Source of the DNA: Bicyclus anynana
Taxonomy: Eukaryota; Arthropoda; Insecta; Lepidoptera; Nymphalidae
Direction of reading: 5' to 3'
Length of the DNA stretch: 64,000 nucleotides
Assembly: GCF_947172395.1 (NCBI RefSeq)
Contig: NC_069110.1
Coordinates: 5,146,001-5,210,000 of the forward strand
In this document: positions 52,701 to 64,000 of the stretch, piece after piece
Layout: the number at the start of each line of letters is the position of its first letter
Numbering within the stretch: the stretch's first letter is position 1
Position numbers and translations under genes: made by a program
Notes under the pieces: model-generated
What the model was told of the DNA's origin: nothing
Databases searched by the model: none
What the model saw: only the letters and a program-made list of their open reading frames with translations

Positions 52701-53454
52701 TTAGTCTGTACACTTTTCGAGAATTAGCATAAAATATTGATGGCCAGACCTTCATGGTTTTGTAAAAACTGGAAGTTAGGTAGCCAATCCTTCTACCATA
52801 GGTAAGGCTACTACGGATGGATGTTTGGGCCATGGTGGGAGAAAGCAGGTGTATTTCAGATCTTATAAACCCATTTTGAATTTTTTTTTTGAGTGTCAAC
52901 TACGAGGGTGAAACCGCGGGGTGTCAGCTAGTTTTTAATGTTTTTTTCTGGATAGTTTAAGAATCATGTCCCAAGTTACCAATCACTTAACTATGTGGCA
53001 ACCCTAAAAGCACCACTCTTTTTACTTGATGATTGGTCCACTCCACGGTTACCTACCGTACTCACCTATGGTAGAAGCACAGGCTGACAAGCTTTTAGCT
53101 TTTAAGCGGTCCTCGAATTATGCATACTCAATACCTCTCAGCGCCTGGTCTATTACATAAAATGACCCAAGTTTGGCTATCTCTAAAGTTTATTATTTAA
53201 ATTTCAAAACATTAAAAATTTTCAAATACCTCGCATTGTCGCGTAAAGTCCACAATATCAATTATACCCACATACATAATTATAGATCAAATATCTACCA
53301 GCCAGCTTGTTAATATTTGCACTTATAACGAGACTTCCCCTCGGGAGGCTTGTTAAAAATTTGTCGACGTTTGCTCCGTGACAGTAGGTACTTGAATTTC
53401 CGTCCATTTTTATGCATAACTTAGAGGAAAATCCGTCTGGTATTCCGTCTGGTA

Positions 53455-53554
53455 TTGGCGGCAGAGAGTACTGCATTAAAAGAAATGATTAACCGGGAGA
53501 TACAGAAATCTCCCGGTTAATCATTTCTTTTAATGCAGTACTCTCTGCCGCCAA
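53455..53554. repeat. perfect palindrome, 46-nt arms, 8-nt loop
   Basis: Arms 53455-53500 and 53509-53554 are exact reverse complements, the longest perfect pair in the window. Confidence 0.97.
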
Positions 53555-54688
53555 ACAATCCGTTTGTTAACAAACAAACACGTGTATTTGTATAAATATT
53601 TTTGTTTAAACGCTAGATAGTCAGTAGTCAGATTGTAAATATTTTTGTACATTATATTATGTAGGACTCATGAAAAGTGACATGAGCTTTCTTGAGGGGT
53701 GAAGAAACTTTGTATGAAAATGAAAGGATGGAATGTTTTTCCGCGGTGTATTCGCGAGCATTTGGCTAGTAATTTTTTTTTAAGAATATTATACACTTGA
53801 ATTTATAAGTATAATGTTACGCTATCTCAGGATTGATTATCGCAGATACTCTGAAGATACTGTCCGCTTATTATGCTCAATAAATATGTTACAATAACAC
53901 ACAGCTATTACTGCAATAGTTTAATAAACAATATAACATTCTTCAACCAATTGTAAGACGAACAACAGCAAATTATAGCCGGTTTTGTTTTACAATCCTA
54001 TTGAAGCGCTTTTACCTAACGTATAGCCAGAACAAAATCTCCGATGCTGAATTGATTTTATGCGGCTTGCGGAAAAGTTGTACGTAACCCTACGCGCCGT
54101 ACTACGCGTACAAATTACGTAGTACAAGAGGCGTGGTTTATTTCCTAGTAGCTGTTGCCAGAGAGTTCGTATGCTTGATATTTAGCTTTTCATATATTTG
54201 TCTTTCACGGCAAAACGGAGCGACGAATTGACGTGATTTTTCAAGTGGAGATAGTTGAAAGGATGGCAAGTGACATTGGCTATTTTTGTCTCTTTCTGAC
54301 CCCCCCATATTCCTAGAATGGGGGGGGGGGTGAAAGTAGGGATAGGCTACGGGTAGTGTACGAGTAGGGGTAAGGTACAAAAAGCGAAGCTTGACTAGGT
54401 CTGCTAGTGGGATATAAAGTAGCCTATCAATCCACGGTATAATCTATCTAAGAGGCATGATAGCACATACACAGGGTGTCCCTTAATTAATGGATAAAAC
54501 TCAAACTGTAAATACACCACCTAATTATATAAAATTAATTAGAATAGTTTTCCAAAAAATCCTAGGGCGACCAAGTTATATTTATTTTTCAAATTTTTCT
54601 TTTTTCATTTACTTTTTTTGGGGTTGTTACTTAAACTGTAAGTACTTATTGCATGGGAAGTCTTTAAAAACTAATATAATTTTACGGA

Positions 54689-54906
54689 CGCCCGCGACTT
54701 CGTCTGCATGGAATTTAGTTTTTCACAAATCTCTCGGAAACCATGGATTTTTCCGGGATAAAAAGTAGCCTATGTGTTAATCCATAGTAAAATCCATTTC
54801 CATTCCAAATTTTAGCCAAATCGCTTCAGTAGTAGCCGCGTTAAAGAGTAACAAACATACAAACATCCAAACATCCATACAAACTTTCGCGATTATAATA
54901 TTAGTA
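54689..54906 (-). repeat. dispersed repeat family B copy
   Basis: Starts 'acgcccgcgacttcgtctgc' and ends 'cgcgattataatattagtag'. Confidence 0.72.
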
Positions 54907-55953
54907 GGAAGTAGAATGTTATTAAAATTTCTCGCACATCAAAATATCCTCCTAAATGAAAATATGGATAACTCTTTGGGGTCTGCTAATTATAGATACA
55001 GTTTAATTCCACCAGCAATTTTTAAACTCAACAAGGTTAACTATATAAAGATTGTGGGCTATTAAATGTCGCTTAAAGTCGTGGGCATAAACAACATTTG
55101 TTATAAAGTGAATAGATGTTACCATTAGGTCATACACGGTTACGAGTGTAGGTATAATTGGGCAATTTCATGTCATACAACATCAGATATGACAGAGACG
55201 CTGAAGTGGGATCGCTTTGTCGGGAAGTCGACGGCAATAAGTTGATGGGTCTCGCGAGTGATTTAAATTGTCTCACAATAGTGTTTTCCGGTGTTATGTC
55301 GGTTGGGGCGAGCAGACTTGGGGCATCAGTCGGTCGGTCTCAATTCTCAACCCCAGACGAGTAGCCACTCTGTGGTAATCAGTGTCATAGTAACGAAGTA
55401 TGTAAAATAGCCAGCCATTTTGATTGACACATCTTGTCAGTCGATTAATCTCATTTATTTTTTCTACTTATATGTCACATTTTGCACGCAGCTTCGCCTG
55501 TGCTAAATTCGGGGTAATATCATCCCGTATTTTTAGGGGTTGGAAAAAGATTTCCAAAAAGAAAAAAACAGTTATTTCCTAAGTCGCAGTACCTAAAATG
55601 TTGGGGGCGGATTTTCAAAAAAATTATGTACTGTATGTATTTTTTTTAGTCACAAATAGTCTGCTTACCAATTTTTAGCGTTATATTTATTTATTTCTAT
55701 CTATTTGAGCGAGTAGCATGGTATATTTATCTCCGTTTTACTACGCAAAGGAATCGCGGACGTCCCCTAGTAATTATACAAATGGACTTATTAGTCTAAA
55801 CTGCAAGGTGAAAATTGTTTAATTATGTCTACCAGTAACTTTACTTCGTAAAATTGATCTTCCCAATCGGTGGTAGTAACCACTGATTTGGCATTGTACA
55901 TTGTATAACTTCATGTACATTTACCAAAGCTGCCTAAATTATATTTTAGACTA

Positions 55954-56150
55954 GCTGACTCCGCGCGGTTTCACCCGCATGGTTCCCATTCCCGTAGGAA
56001 TACGTGGATAATATATAGCCTGTAGCCTTCCTCGATAAATGGGCTATATAACACTGAAATATTTTTTTAATCGGACCAGTAGTTTCTGACATTAACGAGT
56101 AATAAACAAACAAACTCTTCAGCTTTATAATATTAGTAGATATAGATTTG
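55954..56150 (-). repeat. dispersed repeat family A copy
   Basis: Starts 'agctgactccgcgcggtttc', includes 'cctcgataaatgggctatat', and ends 'cttcagctttataatattag'. Confidence 0.72.
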
Positions 56151-56603
56151 TAAATATATTATGCCTATCAAAAGAAATATTGTACTTTCTGTGTACAAGA
56201 CAAATACGCAACCGAAACTTTCTCACGCTTATTTAGTTTCGGTATGATTGCGCTTCTCGGATTATTATGCAAGTGACTTCAAATCTAATAATGTTTCACG
56301 GTATTTATTTATACCGCCGACTTTTCTAAATAGGAAATATTACCTTGACTTGAATATTTCAGAAACCGGCATATTTTTTTAATTTTTACTCAAAAATAAC
56401 ATAACCTCCCAGTGAAAGTCGGTTTTAATCGGTTGTCGTGCCAAAAGATTTTTTGCTATAATCTATACTAATATTATAAAGTGGTAAAATATTTGTCTCC
56501 CAACACCACAGACTTTATCTCTTTATAATTTCAGTATAGATTATTATAAGCTAATATAAAATGGTAGACAGTATAATACTGCCGCATAAGTACATTCCGC
56601 CCC

Positions 56604-56642
56604 AGCTCTACAGTTGAGAGAAGGGCTCTCAACTGTAGAGCT
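56604..56642. repeat. perfect palindrome, 17-nt arms, 5-nt loop
   Basis: Arms 56604-56620 and 56626-56642 are exact reverse complements. Confidence 0.95.
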
Positions 56643-57094
56643 TTGGGCCTACCCTCGCTCACTCCCCCTGCATCATTTCACCTTATTGAAACGCGTATTC
56701 GCTCTTTCAAACTTTTAATAACCAGACTATAACGATCGAGTCAACTCCCTCTGGGCTTTACTACACGTGGACATCAAAATCGTCAATCGACTCTGTGAAT
56801 GCCAAGCTTTGTGTTACTATCTCTTTTAATGTTTTTGGTTTCTGTCATTCGCAGCGGCCGAGTGGCGTAGTGATAATGGGTTAATTTTTCTAGTAATCTA
56901 AATCGAATAGAGTTTGTGAAGCAATAAAACAATGGTGTAGTTTATGAAGTCCTTCCCATTGCTATTTGTTACTTGTTTACACGCGTTTCCCCTCCGCAAT
57001 TTGCAATGTATCGTAGATTATATGTACCTCTGATAATTATTGAAGCGTAACTGAAGCGTAACCATTGTCTATAGTTGTATGTTATTGCCGTGTC

Positions 57095-57294
57095 NNNNNN
57101 NNNNNNNNNNNNNNNNNNNNNNNNNNNNNNNNNNNNNNNNNNNNNNNNNNNNNNNNNNNNNNNNNNNNNNNNNNNNNNNNNNNNNNNNNNNNNNNNNNNN
57201 NNNNNNNNNNNNNNNNNNNNNNNNNNNNNNNNNNNNNNNNNNNNNNNNNNNNNNNNNNNNNNNNNNNNNNNNNNNNNNNNNNNNNNNNNNNNNN
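57095..57294. other. assembly gap (200 N)
   Basis: An exact run of 200 undetermined bases, a conventional size for a gap of unknown length. A missing trio exon inside it is possible. Confidence 1.
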
Positions 57295-57733
57295 TTTCCA
57301 CGCAAGAATGCTCTCATCTCCTGCTATACCAAACTTAAAACGAGAGAAACACTGCTAAAAACTTCAACACCTTCACACTAATATTATAAAGGCAAAAAGT
57401 TTGTGTGTAAGTGTATATGTTTGTTCATCCTTTGTGCTGCGGCTACTGAAGCGATTTGGCTGAAATTTGGAATTGAAATAGATTTTACTCTCGATTAACA
57501 CAGGCTACTTTTTTATCCATTTTGCCTATGTGGCTTTAAATCACGTGTCATGGGTCGAGTTATATGTGTTGAGGTATTCTTTCTTCTAAGAAACTCAGGG
57601 AAAAATGGAAAGACCGGAGTTGGGAAGTTGGTGTAGTTACATCGCGTGTGTCGAAGAACACGTTATGCTGTCAGTCCTGATCATTATCATTAACATAGCC
57701 GCCACCTACTCCAACCAATTAGTGGTTTAGGCT

Positions 57734-58045
57734 TGATTGTAGATCTAGACGCCCGAAAAACGTCCTGTACGAGCCAGGAAATACAAACACATTCTACATA
57801 GAGTTTCTGCTGATGAAGACGAGGTCCCTGATACCAAACGTCACCCAGACGTGGTGGGTTTTAACCCAAAATCTCAGGGCGCCCGGACTGATACACTCAG
57901 GCCTAAACACCCCTCCAGAATGGTCCTCCAAGCCGAGGTCAGAGTCAAAGAGACGCCCTTAGAGAGTCGCTCCGCCCACATCTTCTGCTTATGCCTTCGG
58001 GCCCCGTGAGGTCCCGTTAAGGAGCCTACGGCACTTACACAGTCA
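57734..58045 (+). repeat. dispersed repeat, single-unit relative of 42568-43120
   Basis: One 'tgtagatctagacgcccgaa' unit, then the same downstream order through 'acgcccttagagagtcgctc' to 'aaggagcctacggcacttac'. Confidence 0.78.
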
Positions 58046-58467
58046 AAAAAATATATAATATTGAAAAAATAGTTTGATAACTAGCCAAACATTTTTAATT
58101 ATTAGTAGATTAAAATGCTTTAACTTTAGCAACCGATTAATCTCAACTTATTTTTGACAAGAGACATAACCACCGTAGAAAATCAAATCCACGTGGAAAC
58201 CAATCTACGTAACAGTATAACGTAATTTCAACACGTACTATATAGTACTATATGTACTTTTAATGACGTGGGCAGTACTACTAATACTGGCTGTCCAACA
58301 ATAATTTTCAATCCCTTGCACGCTCGGGCGCCTATAAAACCGGATATAAAGGTCCACTATGAATGCCTTTTTACGTCCCATAAAACCACAGAGCCCTAAT
58401 TGTTGGGCAGCTCTCTTCAAACACTACTGTCTGTCATCTATAGGGTTGCTATCAACAAAATCACAAA

Positions 58468-58655
58468 TATAGGACAATTACAGAAATATATTTTTTACTG
58501 CTTTTAAATATGTAGCACCAGAAAAATTGCCAAGACAAAATTATCCCAAAATCGATGAGTTTATTTATGTACATGATCTGAAATATAGGACAAATTAAAG
58601 GAATATATTATTTATAGCTGTTTTATATGAAGCACCAGAAAAATTGCCAAGGTAC
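58468..58655. repeat. diverged tandem duplication, two units of about 120 bp
   Basis: The 'ataggacaa...aatatatt' start and the 'gcaccagaaaaattgccaag' end occur at 58470-58535 and 58588-58652. Confidence 0.75.
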
Positions 58656-60500
58656 ATAGTTTAGTTTAGTAGTTCTTATGGCCATCTTTCAATTTCAGTA
58701 TCAGGCGCTGTGACTCCAAATTATGACAATGTCCCTGAATTTATTATAATCGATTGTGAAAGTCAAAAAGAGGCTTTGATAATTTAATTTACACAATAAA
58801 TTAAACATACTAATAGGCCAATTTCGCCTTTGCTATGACAATACAAGTTTAATAAGATTGCAATTATATTCACAGGATTGCCCTAAAACTTACATGTCTA
58901 TATACCAAAATAACTTTCGATTCATACCTTTTACACATTTTATAAGAAAAATATAGCTTAAATCAACCAAAATGTAAAAAATCTTTAAAACACCGATTTC
59001 TTAAAACAGGGTTTTCTGAGATACATGTGTTTTGGGTTTACACAACAGAACGTGAAGCGCACACAGGGTTATTGTACCTGTTAACGGACTATAACAAGAA
59101 CAAATGTGGGAAAATCGTTTTTGATGGCAACCCTATACGCAAGCTACTTTTTATGAGCCGAATGCCATTAAAGTTTTATGCCCTGTTAATATACACTTTG
59201 AACTGTCTAACAAGCTTATCTATATTTTAAGCGCCTAATGACGTCGAGTACAGTTATTGACGAGACGTTTACGACATCGTTCAGCAACTAAATCGCTTTT
59301 GTATTGTATGCTCTTTTACTCGAGCAACCGCACTACTTCTATCATAATTATTTACAACAAAAGAACGAGTTCTTGAAACATTTCTAAACGAGAATCAAGA
59401 ATTGAAATGCCTAGTCTGCGTTGTGCCTTTAAGAGTTTCAGGTTTCCTCACAATTATGTTGTAATGGTCCAAAATAATTAACGTTAATTTCATTCTTTTA
59501 GAAAATTTTGCATTCTGTAAATTTTCATTTGTAATTTTCCTTTTTAAGTACATGGTAACTTATTTCAGACTACGCGCTCTTTCCGTTTCAAATATATTAG
59601 CTTATGTTATGAAAATCTTGGGACATTACTTCCGACTTAAAAAAATAATAAATAAAGTTATTTAACTTATTTAGATAAATGTTTTAAAAAAAGGCAATTG
59701 AAAAATCAATCAATTTTCAAGCTTTGCGTAAACTCGTAAAGAATATCGCAATGTTTAAATTAAATGCATGCAGTACATACGCATTCACATTAAGCAAGTG
59801 CGTATGTACGCTAAATTCTTTAAATACCTACTCGTGGAGAAACTGCGTAACTCAAAGATGTTTAGAAACAAACTTTAATGAATCGTATAGTAATTATATC
59901 TAATTTTAACTATACTAATATTACAATGAGGTAAGGTTTGTGGTATTGTAGGGGGTAATCTCTGGTTCTACTAAACAGACTTTGAAAATTCTTTTACCAG
60001 TAGAAAGCCTCGTGGTTGTAATTAATGACTCTACCGTAAATAAAACACTATACTATATATATAAATCTCTAAAGAAATAATAAAATATTTGTGATATATG
60101 TGTTCTTAAGTTGAATGAGGCTTATAAACACGGGTATGGGACTATCCAGAATTATCACATCATACTAACGTTATAAAGGCGAAAGTTTCTGTGTATATAA
60201 GTGTGTATGTTTGTTCCTCCCTTGCGCTGCGGCTACTTAAGCAAATTGCCTGAAATTTGGAATGGAAATAGATTTTACTCTGAATTAACACAAGCTATTT
60301 TTCATCCCGAGAAATCCATTGTTCCCGCGGGAGTTGTGAGTATTGAATTCCACGCGGACCAAATCGCGGGCGTCCGCTAGTAATGTTTATAAATAAGGGA
60401 ATAAGTGGGAACTCAACACTGTACCTACTCGTGTACGTGTTACTGAGCTGAGTGACGTCTATTGATACTGATTACGGACCTTAGTCTATAGAGTCCAAGC

Positions 60501-60586
60501 ATGACTGAAGTGCTAGGCTCTGCGGCAGCGCATGCAGCAGCCGCGAGAGCGATGCATATCTCCCGGTTCCGATTGGCTGCCGACGC
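60501..60586 (+). CDS. candidate alternative first coding exon of trio
   Basis: ATG at 60501 opens MTEVLGSAAAHAAAARAMHI and continues to GC|gtgagg at 60587. It is a GC-rich island in AT-rich intron. Its 86 nt end in phase 2, the same phase as exon 13, so it could splice to the same downstream trio exon. No homology is recognised. The phase match has a one-in-three chance of being accidental. Speculative. Confidence 0.25.
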
Positions 60587-61793
60587 GTGAGGAATGTGAG
60601 GAATGTCGCGCTCCGACGACATTAGAAACCGTCCTCGCACGAAATATTCATCTCCTAATCGCGATTATGTTTACATCAAAAACCTATGCCGCCAATATAC
60701 TCGTAGGTGTTATTTCCATTCTAAATCGATCTCTCTTATCCGACAGATGTGAAAATAATTCTCTATACTCTATAGAATTTTCTGAATAGTCTTATTTGCT
60801 TCTTTGTTTCAGTAGTAAACTATATGTGGATTCATATCACGAGGTCCTGGGTCGGACTAGAAGAGTTCTCAATTATTATATTCTCAGCCTGTAGTGGGAA
60901 AGTCTCGGAAAACACGTTACGCCATCGGTCCAGGTCATTAATATCATTCACATCTGATAGTAATAGTTACGGATTAAAACATTATGATTATATCTTCGCC
61001 AACACAAATTGATCAGAGCGGACGGGCTCACCTATCCAAACCAAATTTAGGCTTTGTTTGGACTATGATAGATGTTTTATGACCGGTAGAGCGGTTTTTC
61101 ATTTATCACATTTTTTGTAACAAATGAATTTAGGGGTAACGTGGGGTAGGATAGGGATAGCGAAGAAGTGCACATAGTCAACCGGGTCCGTTAGTATTGT
61201 ATAATATCATATTGATTGCAAATCTTAAATTATTTTCAAAATTACGGATGTTTTACCTTCTGAAGAAAAAAAGTTACCACTCGTATACGTAGAAACGTGT
61301 CTGACCAGTTGCGCGTGCTTTTTTACCAAATGATTCACTGCGTCATTGCGACTCGATGCTTTCCGCTTAAAGTGTTTCATTTATACTTAATCGGGGATCG
61401 CTCAATGTACAAATATTCATTGTTCTCTTATCAGGAAGGGTCAGTATTAATACATTCTAATAACACGATATCATGTTATCGTTCTTAATTTTATTCGTTC
61501 CCGGTAGTTTGGTGTTTACTAGCGGACGAGCGGAAAAGAGGTTACATTTTTGAAATCCCTGACTGCTGACTAGGTGCTAATCATAAGCTTCCAGAAATTT
61601 GGTTTATATGATAGTCACTTATATTTGCTTTTACGAGCTTTTTTTTACTTTTTGTTTATGTGTAAAGATATTCATAGATTGTAGGGTGATTGATGAAAAA
61701 CAAATAATGCAAATATGAATGTGAGTGAAATTTTTCATTTTCAAAAAATTTCATAAGTTACGTAAAATTTCACCTATCAGTAGTTTTCATATG

Positions 61794-62180
61794 TGGAGAT
61801 GGTCGAAAATGTGCCCAGGATCAGTCATTGTACCCTAGCGGAAATAAATGAAAACAAATTTTTTAACTATTTTCGATTACACAAATCTACGAATTCACTT
61901 TAATTCTTTCGAAATAATATTCATTCTCTCAAGAATGCAACACTAATATCGGTACGGCGGAAATAATGACGAATTGATGGCGTTTTCAACACAGTAGTCG
62001 TTTTGATGTTTGCTGTCAATTATTGTCATGTCATAGTTGCTTTAAGGGCAAAAACTTGGGTTTTTAATTTTATTTCTTTCTTTTTATTTATATATATATT
62101 CACTTATTTAGATTTTAATAAAATCCTTGTATTTTTTAAATTTTAATTACACGGGGTACAAGAATGGACCTGAAATGGAG
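61794..62180. mobile_element. TIR miniature element, family M4, second copy
   Basis: Shares 'ggagatggtc', 'accctagcggaaataaa', 'cacaaatctacgaatt' and 'tgtcatgtcatagttgcttt' with 24351-24807. Confidence 0.75.
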
Positions 62181-62465
62181 TTATTTCATCTTCGCGTTTA
62201 TAATTTCCCTTGGTTATCCATGTACTGTACTTTTGTCTTGCTGATTTACTCGTAAGTATTGTTTAGTTTCGCTTATTCAAGGTCTATTGTTTATTGAAGA
62301 AATTATTTGATCCCATGTCCCAAGGTCCAGTGTACAAATCACAATGACGGGATATTGCGAATTTGTACTTTCCGTTTACGACACTAGCGACATCCCGTTT
62401 AGAGCTGTTATTCTCTAGGTCTTGGTTGTAAGTAGATCCGGGATTCGTGCATTATACTTTGTCAT

Positions 62466-62580
62466 CATTATCAACCCATATTCGGCTCACTGCTCAGCTC
62501 GAGTCTCCTCTCGAGAATGAGAGGGGTTAGGCCAATAGTCCAACTCACTGGCCCAATGCGGATTGGCAGACTTCACACTA
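62466..62580 (-). mobile_element. SINE fragment
   Basis: 'acccatattcggctcactgc' through 'gcggattggcagacttcaca'; the rest is lost. Confidence 0.75.
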
Positions 62581-62710
62581 ATTATCAACGATTTTGTTAA
62601 TTATCGACGCTAGTGCGTCAAAACTGAGGCGGACCAGTGTAGCTTGTGTAGTGTGTAATTGACTTAATTTAATTTAGTCGCACAGTAAATAACGAAAGTT
62701 ATTTAAAGAA

Positions 62711-62860
62711 ATAATACCTAAATATTGTCTCAATGTCAAGTTGTGTGTTCAGAAAGTGTAAAAACTATGTAGGTATATTATGTACTTAAATATATATAGC
62801 TAAATTCGGATTACTTTTTGCGGTGATTTTGTAGGCACGTAACATATCTATAGTATAAAA
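62711..62860. repeat. dispersed repeat, partner of 21536-21746
   Basis: Shares 'aataatacctaaatattgtc', 'gtgtgttc', 'ttactttttgcggtga' (cactttttgcagtga in the partner) and 'aacatatcta'. It lacks the left palindrome arm seen at 21694. Confidence 0.7.
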
Positions 62861-63159
62861 TATCGTTGTTAATTATCCATTTTTCATAATTGTGCTTAGG
62901 TTTGTTTTGTAAACAATTTATCAATTGGAGTTTCTTTGCCTCCTGGAATCACTGCGCAAATCGCTAACCGACCGTAACATAACAGTAGACGCACCGGTAG
63001 TCTAGGTCACTGTTGCATCCTAATTAATAATATTAACTAGTTACTTGATCCTAAATAATGTAGCTCTACTAGCTCTGACGTCGCACCGTGAGAATTGTTA
63101 AACGAAATCGAAATACACGAACTGAAAAATATAAAAGAACTGATGAAATGATCATTTTT

Positions 63160-63228
63160 GTATAAAATGCTCAAGTATCATCGGCGATCACACAGGCACA
63201 AGTCACCGGTGCAGTGCTTGCGATGGAG
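63160..63228 (+). promoter_or_regulatory. candidate core promoter and minimal first exon
   Basis: TATAAAA at 63161-63167 is followed 62 bp later by ATGGAG|gtatgt (63223-63228 and donor). A TGACGTCG element (CRE-like) lies about 80 bp upstream. It could drive a short trio isoform, but phase 0 differs from exon 13, so it would need a different acceptor. Weak evidence. Confidence 0.2.
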
Positions 63229-63349
63229 GTATGTATGTTAAACGTTATGGAGTTCTAAGTACAACTCGTGCGCATTAAGTTGACATTTGGCTTCCAAACA
63301 CAACCAAACAAACACATAAAAACATTTTTTTCTAATAAGTTCTAATAAG

Positions 63350-63641
63350 TTTGTCCTTGACTTGACAATCTCACCCGTTGGTAAGTGGTGATGCAATTTA
63401 AGATTCGAAGCGGGCTAAATTATTAGGAGTAGGATGAAATCCACACCCCTTTTGGTTTCTACACGACATCGCACCGGAACGCTAAATCGCATGGCGATAC
63501 GTCTTTGGTAACTTGCCACGGCTGAATCCTCCCATCCAGACCTGGGCAAATTAAGAGAAAATCAACCGGCCCAGCAGGGGATCGAACCCGAGATCGCCGT
63601 CTTGTAAATCCACCGCGCATACCACTCCACGGAGGCCGTCA
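63350..63641 (-). mobile_element. tRNA-derived SINE, third family, inverted
   Basis: Ends 'ccactccacggaggccgtca', the reverse complement of the head at 23398, with 'gggatcgaacccgagatcgc' as the inverted B-box region. The body is colinear with 23398-23711. Confidence 0.82.
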
Positions 63642-63949
63642 AACATCATTCGAGCCTGGTGTCAAGTTATTCCGCACGAGCTGTACATGCATTTACATAT
63701 ATTTAGTAACTGTATGGAGTGTCAGTATTTACCGCAGTTGATGTGGCGTGCAATTCAAGTTGGCCAACGATGGCGACACTGTAATTACACACGTATTTGG
63801 TTATTAAATACATTTCTATTGCATTTGAAGAATATTTTTGTTATCAAACTTCACCGTATTTTGGTAACAAAAATATTCTTTAATGCAAAATGTGGTAATC
63901 TAATTAAAAACTTCACTTTGTATCGAGATTAATACTATACTAACATCAT

Positions 63950-64000
63950 TAACAGCCGATGGCACTGCTGGCCTCTTACATGGACTTCTAAACAAGACGG
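63950..64000 (-). mobile_element. RTE LINE 3' fragment at the window edge
   Basis: 'acagccgatggcactgctgg' then 'tacatggacttctaaacaag' parallels 38994-39045; cut by the window end. Confidence 0.55.

Larger units (their letters stand above)
45323..57094 (+). other. putative long trio intron, first part; no exon recognised
   Basis: Contains SINE copies (45888-46140 plus, 50306-50575 minus), families A, B and C, a duplicated block (46437-46600 and 47916-48060), palindromes, and a 72-bp tandem array at 52365-52700. Open frames present are short, unspliced and unlike any family I know. That this is trio intron is inference from the incomplete last exon. Confidence 0.6.
57295..63949 (+). other. putative long trio intron, second part; no exon recognised
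   Basis: Repeats noted separately (family B 60164-60382, M4 61794-62180, SINEs 62466 and 63350). The 58660-60150 stretch shows nothing beyond AT-rich sequence and one family C fragment. Two candidate alternative first exons are listed separately. Confidence 0.5.

Noticed and set aside
56969..57381. Open frames across the N-run
   Set aside because: They exist only because undetermined bases contain no stops.

Overview
This is nuclear DNA of an insect, most probably a moth or butterfly (Lepidoptera). The basis is AT-rich introns with short exons at consensus GT/AG sites, plus a dense load of repeats of types I associate with lepidopteran genomes: tRNA-headed SINEs, RTE and CR1/Jockey-type LINE fragments, TIR miniature elements and a mariner remnant. 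Species assignment is not possible from the window. There are no prokaryotic features. One 200-base run of N (57095-57294) is an assembly gap.

Two conserved genes stand head to head. On the minus strand, from 19586 leftwards past the window edge, lies highwire (hiw; MYCBP2/PHR family), a giant RING E3 ubiquitin ligase of the synapse. Twelve coding exons (about 733 residues) cover the N-terminus, the RCC1-like repeats and the start of the Cys-rich segment. On the plus strand, from 29474 rightwards, lies trio, a Rho-family GEF. Thirteen coding exons (about 715 residues) cover the Sec14/CRAL-TRIO domain and the first spectrin repeats. Every exon junction in both genes agrees in phase. The last 20 kb is most simply one long trio intron, because no further trio exon is visible before the window ends.

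Region by region: 1-19.6 kb, hiw with introns full of LINE, SINE and MITE debris; 19.6-29.4 kb, the divergent intergenic space, holding MITEs, SINEs and a broken THAP fragment; 29.4-44.2 kb, trio exons; 44.2-64 kb, the putative long trio intron, with dispersed repeats, palindromes and two candidate alternative first exons.

The most striking structure is in hiw. Coding exon 4 exists as seven tandem copies with a 214-bp period (9376-10866). All copies keep the reading frame and the splice donor, but only the 5'-most copy has an acceptor. In trio, two decayed copies of the end of exon 13 lie about 1 kb downstream of the real exon. The window also holds at least eight short-loop palindromes. In two of them, sister repeat copies suggest that the palindrome is a secondary addition. 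Two tandem arrays appear to have grown out of transposon segments.
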